DNA of 64,000 bases from Parvibaculaceae bacterium Mf 1.05b.01 (GCA_000509225.1 BAOK01000002.1:624496-688495), one strand, 5' to 3'. Numbered from the stretch's first letter, positions 26,916-35,768 are shown. The notes: generated by a model not told the origin, from the sequence alone. Numbers and translations: made by a program.

Positions 26916-27845
26916 TCACTCAGCAGCGGAGAGAAGGCTGCGTTTTTCATTGCTGGTCTCGAAGTCATTCATTTCGGCGAGAATCCAGTCTTTGAAGACG
27001 CGGACTTTCTCCAAGGCTGCATCTTCAGGACGGTAGGCAAGATGATAGGCCGTGCCGCCGCGCCCGTCAGTTGGGAACGGCTCAACGAGTTGGGACCCTG
27101 CAAGCGTACGCTCTGCCAGCGGAGACAGAGAAAGAGCGACCCCCTGACCCAGGAGAGCGGCTTCCAGGCCACCTGGAATGGTGTCGACCCAAAGATCATT
27201 TGCCGGGCGGAGGTCTGCAAATCCTTGAAGCGACAGCCAGTCCTGCCACCCGTTTGGACGGGGCGTACAGTGGATAAGTGTATGCCTATGGAGGTCAGCG
27301 ATGGATTTGAGGTCGTCTGCGACTTCTTGTGAGCACAAGAGCACGGGTTTGGTATCCAGAAGCTTGACCGAACCCGGTCCCGTGGGTGCCACCCTCATGT
27401 TGCGAATGCCCATGTCGACGTCGTCCGTCCGGAAATCGGCGACGCTGCTTTCTGTTGAGATGCTGACATCGATGTGAGGGTATTTCTTCCGGAACTTGGG
27501 CAGGCGCGGAATGAGAATAGCGCTGGCAAAGAGCGGCAGTACCGACAGACGTAAAACAGTCACCTCTGGTTTGGTTTTTAGCGCCGCGGTTGCCGCCGCG
27601 AGATCTGCAAAAATGCCGTCGACCGTTGTCTTGTATGCGCGGCCTGCCTCGGTAAGCGCCAGCGCTCGTGTCTGGCGTCGAAAGAGTGGCGTTCCCAGCG
27701 CATGTTCGAGCGCCTTTATCCGGTGGCTCACCGCCGAAGGCGTGAGGTTTAGGGCTTCTGCGGCGTGCTTAAAGCTCAATGTTCGTGCGGCATGATGAAA
27801 CGCATGCAGGCTTGTAAGCGGCGGCAGCTCGGATCGGTGCGGCAT
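26916..27845 (-). CDS. LysR family regulator (GcvA-like)
   Basis: A 309-residue LysR regulator. The HTH is PPLTSLHAFHHAARTLSFKH then ALNLTPSAVSHRIKALE (about 8-55), which is the GcvA/AmpR-like form. The effector domain runs from about residue 90 to 295 and includes the palindromic block SISTESSVADFRTDDVDMGIR. It converges with the P460 gene, with a 32-nt gap. The regulated target is not evident. Nearby metabolic genes are candidates. Confidence 0.9.
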   Translation of the reverse strand: MPHRSELPPLTSLHAFHHAARTLSFKHAAEALNLTPSAVSHRIKALEHALGTPLFRRQTRALALTEAGRAYKTTVDGIFADLAAATAALKTKPEVTVLRLSVLPLFASAILIPRLPKFRKKYPHIDVSISTESSVADFRTDDVDMGIRNMRVAPTGPGSVKLLDTKPVLLCSQEVADDLKSIADLHRHTLIHCTPRPNGWQDWLSLQGFADLRPANDLWVDTIPGGLEAALLGQGVALSLSPLAERTLAGSQLVEPFPTDGRGGTAYHLAYRPEDAALEKVRVFKDWILAEMNDFETSNEKRSLLSAAE

Positions 27846-27971
27846 GGCAAGGCTCCTTTTCTACCTGTGTCAAAGTAAGAAGCACATGGCTGAATCACAT
27901 TCACCTATCTATGCAAATGTCCCTGCGAAAATTGGGTTCCCGAAAAAGTGCAAGTCTTTGGCGGCAGCCAT

Positions 27972-28955
27972 TTAGCCTTCTCGAAAACGCATCCGGTGTT
28001 GTGTGGGCGTTGTTCCAATGTGAGCAGAAAAAGCTCGGCGAAAGGTGTTTTCATCCGAATACCCAATTCGGACGCCGACTTGCGCAACGGTTTGTTTCGT
28101 CGTTTCCAGGAGCCGCATAGCCTCCAGCATACGAATTTCCTGAATGAATTCCTGCGGTGTTTGCTGGTGATTCTGTGACAATCGACGATGTAGGGTCCTT
28201 GGCGACATGTTGAGATGGGCTGCCAGCGTGGCGACGCTAACGTCTCGTGTAATCTCTTGTCTCACCCAGGTAGCCGCCTTTTCGATCAAAGGGTCCCTCT
28301 TCATAAAGTGCCAGGGGATGGTGTAGGGGCGCTGAGACGTACGTCCTCCGTCAACCACCATGAATTTGGCACAGAGGTGGGCGATCTGTGGATCTACAAG
28401 TCTTGAGATCACATGAAGTGCAAGATCAAGATAGGATGTGCCGGCGGCTGAGGTGATGACGGAGCCCGCATCGACAAGTATCTCACTTGATCTTAAATCT
28501 ATCGACGGATAGCGCTTGGCGAACTCTGAGGCCAGCCACCATGTCGTCGTTGCTTGCCGTCCGGCCAGCACGCCTGCCTCCGCCAGCAAAAATGTACCTG
28601 TACATGAGGCGGTTGTGATCTTTCTGTGTGTTGCTTGTTTGGCGAGGGTGTCGATCAAAGGACGCATCCGTGCGAGTGTTTCTTCAATCTCACCAACTGC
28701 CTCCATTCCAATGCCTGGAAGCATGAGGACGTCGGCTGGAACGTCAGCGCGCAGTACGCCATCGGACGGGATTTCATGACCATTGGATGCTGTCACTGAA
28801 GAGCCGGTGGGCGTCAGCACTTTTGTGGTGAATAGGTCGCCCTGTTCTCCTATCTGCCGATTAATGGCGTTCGCCGTACTGAATAGGTCCGCGAGGGCAT
28901 GTACGCTTGAGCCAATGCACCCGTCAAAAGCGATGAGACCTATGGATATCGTCAT
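27972..28955 (-). CDS. GlxA-type AraC family regulator
   Basis: A 327-residue transcription factor with an N-terminal DJ-1/PfpI-like domain (about 1-170; nucleophile-elbow Cys in TASCTGTFLLAEAG) and a C-terminal AraC double HTH (about 225-325; SVATLAAHLNMSPRTLHRR and VAQVGVRIGYSDENTFRRAF). It is divergent from a MAPEG gene. An inverted repeat in the shared promoter is a likely binding site. The effector is unknown. Confidence 0.9.
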   Translation of the reverse strand: MTISIGLIAFDGCIGSSVHALADLFSTANAINRQIGEQGDLFTTKVLTPTGSSVTASNGHEIPSDGVLRADVPADVLMLPGIGMEAVGEIEETLARMRPLIDTLAKQATHRKITTASCTGTFLLAEAGVLAGRQATTTWWLASEFAKRYPSIDLRSSEILVDAGSVITSAAGTSYLDLALHVISRLVDPQIAHLCAKFMVVDGGRTSQRPYTIPWHFMKRDPLIEKAATWVRQEITRDVSVATLAAHLNMSPRTLHRRLSQNHQQTPQEFIQEIRMLEAMRLLETTKQTVAQVGVRIGYSDENTFRRAFSAHIGTTPTQHRMRFREG

Positions 28956-28960
28956 GACAT

Positions 28961-28993
28961 GTCCGATTTTGGATTATAAATGTCTAATCGGAC
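28961..28993. promoter_or_regulatory. Inverted repeat in the GlxA/MAPEG divergent promoter
   Basis: GTCCGATT at 28961-28968 and AATCGGAC at 28986-28993 are perfect 8-bp arms separated by 17 nt, placed 5 nt upstream of the regulator start and between the two divergent genes. Spacing of this kind suits an AraC-type dimer site. Confidence 0.6.
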
Positions 28994-29056
28994 GATATTT
29001 CCATCGTTCTTGCGTGTCTAGGGTCCTCGAACTCACACAAACAAAGAGGACTTCCC

Positions 29057-29446
29057 ATGACCATTGATCTTTGGATTCTGCTTGCGACCTGTGGACTGGC
29101 AATTTTCATCTCCAGCGTGCCGCTCTTCAGGGCGATGCGTCAGCAATGGGGTTTTAAGGCAATGTTGGGTGCAAGGGATGCGGTGCCACCCCTGACGGGA
29201 TGGGGCGGACGGGTCGTCAGGGCCTATGCCAATCTGATGGACAACTTGGTTTTGTTTGCCGTTGTGGTTCTAACCGCCCATGTGGTCGGTGCATCCAATG
29301 AGCAGACGGCTTTCGGCTCCATTTTCTTTTTCGCCTGCCGGATTGCCCATGCCGTCTTTTACATTGGCGGTGTCCCGGTTCTGCGAACGGTGGCGTATCT
29401 GGGTGGTGTTGTTGGAATTGCATGGATTGCCGCGCAGTTGTTCTGA
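29057..29446 (+). CDS. MAPEG family membrane protein
   Basis: A 129-residue four-helix inner-membrane protein of the MAPEG group (membrane-associated proteins in eicosanoid and glutathione metabolism). Recognised by the layout and by ARDAVPPLTGWGGRVVRAYANLMDNLVLF, here split across the loop and second helix, and by FACRIAHAVFYIGGVPVLRT. Bacterial members may have glutathione-related activities. No substrate can be assigned. It is divergent from the GlxA-type regulator and probably controlled by it. The zinc dehydrogenase gene follows by 109 nt. Confidence 0.82.
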   Translation: MTIDLWILLATCGLAIFISSVPLFRAMRQQWGFKAMLGARDAVPPLTGWGGRVVRAYANLMDNLVLFAVVVLTAHVVGASNEQTAFGSIFFFACRIAHAVFYIGGVPVLRTVAYLGGVVGIAWIAAQLF

Positions 29447-29555
29447 CGTGACGCGTATGGGTGAACCTGTTTCACCCTCCGCGCATTTTGATCGTTTGTC
29501 GGTTGTGTGGCCCCGTGAGAATTTTCTGAAAACGAAATCAGAAAGCGGAGGCGTT

Positions 29556-30596
29556 ATGCGTCAGTTAACCTTCATTGAACCCGGGAAGCTTGAATGGTGG
29601 GATGTGCCTGCGCCGAAAATTGTCGCGGGGACCGATGCCATCGTTCGTCCGCTGGCTGTCGCACGGTGCGACCTGGACTATTCAACCATCATCGGTAGCG
29701 GCCTGCAGGGCGGCCCGTTCGCCTTTGGTCATGAGACCGCGGGGGAGGTTGTTGAGGTCGGCGATCAGGTGACGTCTGTGAAAGTGGGGGACAAGGTTAT
29801 TGTCCCGTTCCAGATTTCCTGTGGGACCTGTGACAATTGCCGTCAGGGGTGGACCAATGCGTGTAAGTCCGTCACTCGGGGCGCGGTTTATGGCATGAAG
29901 CCTATTTGTGGTGAGGAGTTTGGCGGGGCGCTTTCTGAGTTTATGCACGTGCCCTTTGCCGACCATATGCTTGTCCCCTTGCCGGACGACATTCGACCGG
30001 AGGTTTTGGCGGGTGGCTCTGACAATATTGCGGACGCGTGGCGGACGGTCGCTCCCCATATGGATAAGTATGAGGCCCCGTCCGTTCTTGTGATCGGCAG
30101 TGGCCGTGGCATTGGTCTTTATGCGTTGCAGATTGCGTTGGCTCGTGGTGCAAAGCGTGTTGTCTATGCTGAAATTGGCAAGGGTGGAGAGGCGATGCGG
30201 ATGGCAAAAGAGATCGGCGCGGAAGTTCAGCAAGTTCCTTCTGCCTCAGATATAAAGTCGCTCGGGTCGTTTAATATCACGGTCGATTCTTCCGGTGACA
30301 TGGAAGGGACGAAGCTCGCTATACGATCAACCGGCTCGAACGGAACCTGTACGAGCAATTCGGTTCCCTTTGATAATGCTGTGCCGTTTCCCATGACTGC
30401 CATGTATACGAAGGGCATCAGCTTCCATACCTCGCGTGTGCAGGGAAGGGCTCTGCTTCCGCAGATCGTTGAAGAGGTGAAGTGCGGGCACTTTCATCCG
30501 GAGAAAGTGACCACGCGCGAAGTCTCATTTTCAGATGCAGCTGAGGCGATGGACGACCCGGCGCCGAAGATCGTCTTCACCAACGATTGGGTCTGA
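29556..30596 (+). CDS. Zinc-dependent alcohol dehydrogenase, MDR family
   Basis: The start is set at the ATG at 29556 with GGAGG upstream, giving 346 residues. The catalytic zinc ligands are Cys in AVARCDLDY and the His/Glu of FGHETAGEV. The structural zinc loop is CGTCDNCRQGWTNAC (about 93-107). The NAD(P) fold reads VIGSGRGIGLYA. It resembles alcohol dehydrogenases of the threonine/sorbitol-dehydrogenase branch. It converges with ccr, with a hairpin (30605-30628) across the 19-nt gap that includes the ccr stop. Confidence 0.87.
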   Translation: MRQLTFIEPGKLEWWDVPAPKIVAGTDAIVRPLAVARCDLDYSTIIGSGLQGGPFAFGHETAGEVVEVGDQVTSVKVGDKVIVPFQISCGTCDNCRQGWTNACKSVTRGAVYGMKPICGEEFGGALSEFMHVPFADHMLVPLPDDIRPEVLAGGSDNIADAWRTVAPHMDKYEAPSVLVIGSGRGIGLYALQIALARGAKRVVYAEIGKGGEAMRMAKEIGAEVQQVPSASDIKSLGSFNITVDSSGDMEGTKLAIRSTGSNGTCTSNSVPFDNAVPFPMTAMYTKGISFHTSRVQGRALLPQIVEEVKCGHFHPEKVTTREVSFSDAAEAMDDPAPKIVFTNDWV

Positions 30597-30615
30597 CCCA
30601 AGCTGGGGAACGGGG

Positions 30616-31887
30616 TTAGCCGTTCCCCGCTTCGATGGATTCCTCGTACGTGCGCAGGCCCGGGCGTGCTGCGGACACCAGCACGGCCATATTGCCGGGC
30701 AGGTGTTCGTTCTTCCACATTTTGGTGTGTGCTTTCGGAATGTCATTCCAGGCAAACACTTCTGACATGCACGGGTCAATCCGCCGATTGATAACTAGGC
30801 GGTTGGCTTCCGCGGCTTGCTTTAGGTTTGCAAAATGGGACCCCTGAATACGCTTCTGGCGCATCCAGACAAACCGCGCATCGAAGGTGATGTTGAAGCC
30901 GGTGGTTCCTGCGCAAAAGACAATCATGCCGCCGCGCTTGGCGACCATTGCGGAAACCGGGAAGGTGGATTCGCCTGGATGTTCAAACACGATGTCCGGG
31001 TCGACGCCCTTGCCGGTAATCTCCCAGATGGCTTTACCGAATTTGCGGGCTTCTTTCATGAAAGCGTTGAACTCAGGGGAGTTCACCGTCGGCAATTGTC
31101 CCCAACAATCAAAGTCTTTGCGGTTGATGACGCCCTTGGCGCCCATGGACATGACAAAGTCCCGTTTGCTTTCATCTGAAATCACGCCGATGGCGTTGGC
31201 GCCTGCGATGGCGCAGAGCTGAACGGCGAAGGAGCCAAGCCCGCCGGATGCACCCCAGACCAGAACATTCTGGCCGGGCTTCAAGACGTGGGGACGATGA
31301 CCGAAGAGCATGCGATAGGCCGTTGCAAGTGTCAGCGTATAGCAGGCGCTTTCTTCCCAGGTGAGATGCTGCGGGCGCGGCATAAGCTGCTGGTCCTGCA
31401 CGCGCGCGAATTGGGCGAAAGACCCGTCTGGTGTTTCGTAGCCCCAGATGCGCTGGGATGGAGAAAACATCGGGTCGCCGCCATTGCACTCTTCGTCGTC
31501 ATGATCGTCCTGGTTGCAATGGATGATGACTTCATCGCCCACTTTCCAGCGTTTCACTTTGGAGCCGACGGCATAGACGATGCCGGACGCGTCTGAGCCT
31601 GCAATATGGTAGGGCTCATCATGTACCTGAAAGACAGAAACCGGGTCACCGAGACCTGCCCACACACCATTATAGTTGACGCCTGCCGCCATCACGAGGA
31701 CGAGGACTTCATGGCTGTCGAGTTCCCAGGTGGGGACGACTTCCAGCTGCATGGATTGTTCGGGCGGGCCGAAGCGCTCTTCCCGGATGGTCCAGGCATA
31801 CATATTCTTTGGCACATGGCCGAGCGGGGGGATCTCGCCGACTTCGTACAGGTCTTTAATGGGCAGGTTGTTGGCTGGCTCGCTCAT
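30616..31887 (-). CDS. ccr: Crotonyl-CoA carboxylase/reductase
   Basis: Key enzyme of the ethylmalonyl-CoA pathway: reductive carboxylation of crotonyl-CoA to ethylmalonyl-CoA with NADPH and CO2. At 423 residues it has the typical long N-terminus (NLPIKDLYEVGEIPPLGHVP), VLVMAAGVNYNGVWAGLG, GSDASGIVYAVGSKV, a cofactor loop VWGASGGLGSFAVQL, and FEHPGESTFPVS. It is divergent from ethylmalonyl-CoA mutase, the next enzyme but one in the pathway (an epimerase intervenes). This pairing makes the assignment firm. Confidence 0.96.
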   Translation of the reverse strand: MSEPANNLPIKDLYEVGEIPPLGHVPKNMYAWTIREERFGPPEQSMQLEVVPTWELDSHEVLVLVMAAGVNYNGVWAGLGDPVSVFQVHDEPYHIAGSDASGIVYAVGSKVKRWKVGDEVIIHCNQDDHDDEECNGGDPMFSPSQRIWGYETPDGSFAQFARVQDQQLMPRPQHLTWEESACYTLTLATAYRMLFGHRPHVLKPGQNVLVWGASGGLGSFAVQLCAIAGANAIGVISDESKRDFVMSMGAKGVINRKDFDCWGQLPTVNSPEFNAFMKEARKFGKAIWEITGKGVDPDIVFEHPGESTFPVSAMVAKRGGMIVFCAGTTGFNITFDARFVWMRQKRIQGSHFANLKQAAEANRLVINRRIDPCMSEVFAWNDIPKAHTKMWKNEHLPGNMAVLVSAARPGLRTYEESIEAGNG

Positions 31888-31940
31888 GACACTCTCCGGT
31901 TGTTGGCCGGATAAAACGTCATGGACGTCGCGTATTCAAG

Positions 31941-31972
31941 CCTGAATTTCAGGTATTTTTGCGGTGCAGCAA
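31941..31972. promoter_or_regulatory. Two inverted repeats in the ccr/ecm divergent promoter
   Basis: CCTGAA-T-TTCAGG lies at 31941-31953 and TTGCGGTGCAGCAA at 31959-31972, midway between the two starts (31887 and 32018). The second has TTGC/GCAA ends and a TGC-rich core, like sites of PhaR-type regulators that link PHB storage and ethylmalonyl-CoA pathway genes. The match is by eye and the regulator is not in this window. Confidence 0.4.
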
Positions 31973-32017
31973 TGGGTGTGCTAATCGAGCCTCATCAAAT
32001 GTGAGAGACTGAGCCCC

Positions 32018-34006
32018 ATGAGCGATCAAAAACCGTTTCAACATGATAAAGACCGGCCCTGGATCTTCCGCACCTATGCGGGCCATTCCACGGCAGCGGC
32101 ATCGAATGCGCTTTACAGGGATAATCTCTCGAAAGGGCAGACAGGTCTCTCTGTTGCCTTCGATCTGCCCACCCAGACGGGCTATGACGCCGACCATGTG
32201 CTGGCGCGGGGTGAAGTGGGCAAGGTCGGTGTGCCGATCAGCCATCTGGGCGACATGCGGCAGCTCTTTGATTCAATTCCGCTCGAACAGATGAATACGT
32301 CCATGACCATCAATGCGACGGCAGCCTGGCTGCTGGCGCTCTATATCGCAGCGGCAGACGAACAAGGTGCGGATCGGGCAAAGCTCACCGGCACTGTGCA
32401 GAACGACATCATCAAGGAATATCTGTCGCGCGGGACGTATGTGTTTCCCCCGGAACCATCACTGCGTCTTATCACTGACATTATCTCCTACACGTACCGG
32501 GAGGTCCCGAAGTGGAACCCGACCAATGTGTGCTCCTACCATTTGCAGGAAGCTGGGGCGACGCCGGTTCAGGAGCTGGCGTTTGCGTTGGCGACAGCGC
32601 AGGAAGTGCTGGACCGGGTCAAAGCAAGCGGGCAGGTGCCGTATGCTGACTTTGCGCGTGTTGTGGGGCGTATCTCCTTCTTCGTGAATGCTGGTGTGCG
32701 CTTCGTCACCGAGATCGCCAAGATGCGTTCGTTCGTCGATCTATGGGACGATATTTGTGCCACGCGCTATGGTGTCGAAGATCCAAAACTTCGTCGCTTC
32801 CGCTATGGCGTGCAGGTGAACTCGCTGGGCTTGACGGAGCAGCAGCCCGAAAACAATGTGTACCGCATTCTGATCGAGATGCTGGCGGTGACTCTGTCGA
32901 AAGATGCCCGTGCCCGTGCCGTGCAACTGCCTGCGTGGAATGAAGCACTCGGCCTGCCGCGTCCCTGGGACCAGCAATGGTCCTTGCGGGCCCAACAGAT
33001 CCTCGCCTTTGAAACGGACCTTCTGGAATATGAAGACCTGTTTGAGGGTTCTACCGTGATGCAGGCCAAGGTGGATCAGCTGAAGGCGGACGCACTGGAA
33101 GAGCTTAGCGCTATTGAAAAAATGGGGGGCGCGGTGGCGGCCATTGATAGTGCCTATATGAAGCAGGCGCTTGTTGAATCCAATGCGGAACGTCTGGGCC
33201 GCATTGAAAGCGGCGAGATGGCGGTGATCGGTGTGAACAAACAGCTGGAGACAGCCGCTTCACCTCTTGGGACGGGCGATGAAGCCATCATGGTGGTGCC
33301 ACCTGAAGTTGAAGAGGCGCAGATTGCCAATCTGGAAGCCTGGCGAGCGGCGCGTGACGATGAGGCCGTACAAGCGGCGCTTGCGGACCTGCGTGTGGCG
33401 GCGAAAGAAGGCCGGAATATCATGGAGCCCTCCATCGTCTGCGCCAAAGCTGGGGTCACGACGGGTGAATGGGGCGAAGTGCTCCGCGGCACGTTTGGGG
33501 AATATCGCGCGCCCACAGGCGTTGGCACGAATGCGCGCAATGATGTGTCCGGCCTTGATGCCATCCGCGACGAAGTGGATGCGGTCTCTGCCAAGCTCGG
33601 TCGCCGCCTGAAGTTCCTCGTGGGCAAGCCTGGGCTTGATGGTCACTCAAATGGTGCGGAGCAGATCGCAGTGCGCGCGCGCGATTGCGGCATGGACATT
33701 GTCTATGACGGTATTCGCCTGACACCCGAGCAGATCGTACAGGATGCGGTTGACGGTAAGGTCCATGTGATCGGCCTTTCCATCCTCTCAGGTTCCCATG
33801 TGCCTTTGGTCAAAGAGGTTATGGAACGATTGGGCGAAGCCGGTCGGCTCGACGTGCCGGTTGTCGTTGGCGGGATCATTCCGCCGGAAGATGAAGAGGC
33901 GCTCAAAGTGTCAGGTGTGGCAGGCGTCTATACGCCCAAGGATTTCGACCTCAACAAGATCATGAGCGACATTGTCCGGATCGTGGATACAGACAGCGCG
34001 GCTTGA
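32018..34006 (+). CDS. ecm: Ethylmalonyl-CoA mutase (MeaA-type)
   Basis: Coenzyme-B12 enzyme converting (2R)-ethylmalonyl-CoA to methylsuccinyl-CoA. The 662-residue single-chain protein has the mutase barrel (TGLSVAFDLPTQTGYDADH, TMTINATAAWLLALY, VCSYHLQEAGATPVQELAF) and a C-terminal B12 domain with the DxHxxG motif in GLDGHSNGAEQIA and the loop GLSILSGSHVPL. It was formerly annotated as MeaA. It is divergent from ccr. The last 27 codons are duplicated at 35790-35873, on the other side of a two-gene insertion, so the present 3' end may have been supplied by that element. Confidence 0.95.
   Translation: MSDQKPFQHDKDRPWIFRTYAGHSTAAASNALYRDNLSKGQTGLSVAFDLPTQTGYDADHVLARGEVGKVGVPISHLGDMRQLFDSIPLEQMNTSMTINATAAWLLALYIAAADEQGADRAKLTGTVQNDIIKEYLSRGTYVFPPEPSLRLITDIISYTYREVPKWNPTNVCSYHLQEAGATPVQELAFALATAQEVLDRVKASGQVPYADFARVVGRISFFVNAGVRFVTEIAKMRSFVDLWDDICATRYGVEDPKLRRFRYGVQVNSLGLTEQQPENNVYRILIEMLAVTLSKDARARAVQLPAWNEALGLPRPWDQQWSLRAQQILAFETDLLEYEDLFEGSTVMQAKVDQLKADALEELSAIEKMGGAVAAIDSAYMKQALVESNAERLGRIESGEMAVIGVNKQLETAASPLGTGDEAIMVVPPEVEEAQIANLEAWRAARDDEAVQAALADLRVAAKEGRNIMEPSIVCAKAGVTTGEWGEVLRGTFGEYRAPTGVGTNARNDVSGLDAIRDEVDAVSAKLGRRLKFLVGKPGLDGHSNGAEQIAVRARDCGMDIVYDGIRLTPEQIVQDAVDGKVHVIGLSILSGSHVPLVKEVMERLGEAGRLDVPVVVGGIIPPEDEEALKVSGVAGVYTPKDFDLNKIMSDIVRIVDTDSAA
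33923..34004 (+). repeat. Left copy of an 82-bp direct repeat (3' end of ecm)
   Basis: The segment within the ecm gene that recurs at 35790-35871 with 75 of 82 identical bases by my alignment. Translation gives GVYTPKDFDLN...VDTDSAA here and GVHAPKDFDLN...VDADSAA in the other copy. The seven differences sit at positions that are silent or conservative, so both copies have been under selection as the end of this gene. Confidence 0.9.
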
Positions 34007-34090
34007 TCCAAGTTAGCGGCTTTTTGTAATTTTCTAAACTTGTTGTTTTAGTTTTTGATAGGTGCCAGAATCCCTAAAGGAGGCTGCCCT

Positions 34091-34987
34091 ATGAACGACA
34101 AATTTGGTGGGCGATGGACAACACAGAAGCTTAAGGCGTTAGAGGAATATCTGCGCACCTACACAACTGCACTCAATGATAAGTTTGACTTAGTCTATAT
34201 CGACGCGTTTGCAGGTCGGGGCGGACAGCCCATCGAAGATGTTCCGTTGCTTGACAAAACGCTCGATAGCGAAACCCCTTCTTTTGCAAAGGGTTCGGTT
34301 CGGCGGGCATTGGAGCTGACCAAGCCATTCGGGAAATACTACCTAATTGACAGTGACCCAGAGGCCTGCTTAGCGCTTAGCAGTATTGCGAATTCAAAGT
34401 CTGGTTTATCCAACCGCGTTGAAGTCATCAATGCTGATGCGAATGAGGCACTTATAGATTTGGTGCAATCAATCGATTGGCGGGGCCAGCGCGGCCGCCA
34501 AAGTAGGGCAGTTGCGTTTCTAGATCCATATGCTTGTCAGCTACGATTTGAGACAATTGAGATGCTAGCTGCAACGCGAGCCATTGACGTTTGGATTCTG
34601 TTTCCGACAATGGCGATTAATCGAATGCTGGTTAAATCTGGCGTTGTTCCAGAAGAGTGGCGACCAAGACTGCGCTCAGTATTTGGCGTTGATGATTGGG
34701 GTAATGCATTCTATCGCCCGTCACGACAGTCTGAAATGTTCGGAGAGGCGAGCCAAAACGAAAAGCAAATCACTCCCGAAAGCTTGGAGGACTACTATGG
34801 CAAGCGTTTGGGTGAAGTATTTGCTGGTGGTGTGTTACCTAGTCCACTTAGGCTGTCGAACAACAGTGGCGGCCATTTGTTTGCTTTGTTTTTCGCGTGC
34901 TCTAATCCCAATCCTAAAGCGAACGTACTGGCCAAGCGGCTTGCCAGAAGTGCTATACACAAAGCTAACTCGCAATTGACAGGATAG
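34091..34987 (+). CDS. tcmP: Three-Cys-motif partner protein TcmP
   Basis: TcmP family (TIGR04474), named for constant pairing with a three-Cys-motif protein, as here. No activity is established. The fold looks like a Rossmann methyltransferase-like domain: FDLVYIDAFAGRGG (about residues 33-46), KYYLIDSDPEACLAL, and VAFLDPYACQLRFETIEMLA with the DPY/F motif. The ATG at 34091 follows AAAGGAGG, so it is preferred over an ATG at 34055. The protein has 298 residues. Only 4 nt separate it from the partner gene, so they form an operon. Composition is AT-rich compared with ecm. Confidence 0.88.
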   Translation: MNDKFGGRWTTQKLKALEEYLRTYTTALNDKFDLVYIDAFAGRGGQPIEDVPLLDKTLDSETPSFAKGSVRRALELTKPFGKYYLIDSDPEACLALSSIANSKSGLSNRVEVINADANEALIDLVQSIDWRGQRGRQSRAVAFLDPYACQLRFETIEMLAATRAIDVWILFPTMAINRMLVKSGVVPEEWRPRLRSVFGVDDWGNAFYRPSRQSEMFGEASQNEKQITPESLEDYYGKRLGEVFAGGVLPSPLRLSNNSGGHLFALFFACSNPNPKANVLAKRLARSAIHKANSQLTG

Positions 34988-34991
34988 TATC

Positions 34992-35768
34992 GTGGCTACA
35001 GGTTCTTCAATTGAGTGGACGGACACAACATGGAACCCAGTTGCCGGCTGCACAATGGTGTCACCTGGCTGCACCAATTGCTATGCAATGCGCATGGCGG
35101 CACGTCTTGAGGCAATGGGCCTGGACAAATATCAGGGCTTAACGCGCAGGTCTGGTGGAAGAGCGGTTTGGACAGGCAAGCTGGCGCTAAGTGACGCTCT
35201 GCTCCAGCAACCGTTGAGCTGGAAGAGTTCAAGGAGAGTTTTTGTAAACTCGATGAGCGATCTCTTCCAAGAGGGAGTGCCGGAGAGCTACGTTCGAAAG
35301 GTCTGGGACGTGATGCAGGCAACACCTCAGCATCAATACCAGATTCTCACGAAGCGTCCGGAGCGCATGACCTCTGTACTTAGCAAGGGTGCGATGCCAG
35401 TGCTGCCCAATGTGTGGCTCGGAACTTCGGTTGAAGACTATTGGACCGCGTCGAGAATTGGAGTGTTAAAGAAAACACCCGCGGCGGTTCGCTTTTTATC
35501 TCTTGAACCCCTTCTAGGGCCGGTTGGCCGACTCCACCTTGGAGGAATTGATTGGGTTATCGTGGGTGGGGAGTCCGGTCCATCTGCTCGACCAATAGAA
35601 GCATCCTGGGTTGACTCCATCCACCGTCAGTGTGTGTCGCAAGGTGTGGCTTTTTTCTTCAAGCAGTGGGGTGGTACCAACAAGAAGAAGTCAGGACGCA
35701 TCTATAAGGATAAGACTTGGGACGAATACCCTAAGCCGCGGCCTTCGCTGACCATCGCCGCGGATTGA
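34992..35768 (+). CDS. DUF5131 / phage Gp37-Gp68 family three-Cys-motif protein
   Basis: A 258-residue partner of TcmP, starting with GTG. The family N-terminal block is IEWTDTTWNPVAGC then TMVSPGCTNCYA, giving Cys residues spaced C-x6-C-x2-C, which probably bind an iron-sulfur cluster or zinc. Later blocks are WTGKLALSDALLQQPLSW, VFVNSMSDLFQEGVP, YQILTKRPERM, and VIVGGESGPSARPIE then FFFKQWGG. The TIM-barrel-like pattern and Cys trio suggest a divergent radical-SAM relative. That is inference. It occurs in phages and mobile islands. Confidence 0.88.
   Translation: MATGSSIEWTDTTWNPVAGCTMVSPGCTNCYAMRMAARLEAMGLDKYQGLTRRSGGRAVWTGKLALSDALLQQPLSWKSSRRVFVNSMSDLFQEGVPESYVRKVWDVMQATPQHQYQILTKRPERMTSVLSKGAMPVLPNVWLGTSVEDYWTASRIGVLKKTPAAVRFLSLEPLLGPVGRLHLGGIDWVIVGGESGPSARPIEASWVDSIHRQCVSQGVAFFFKQWGGTNKKKSGRIYKDKTWDEYPKPRPSLTIAAD

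Noticed and set aside
30605-30628. GGGGAACGG/CCGTTCCCC hairpin as a bidirectional terminator between the alcohol dehydrogenase and ccr
   Set aside because: The stem is strong but no T-run follows on either strand, and it includes the ccr stop codon. Not enough to call a terminator.
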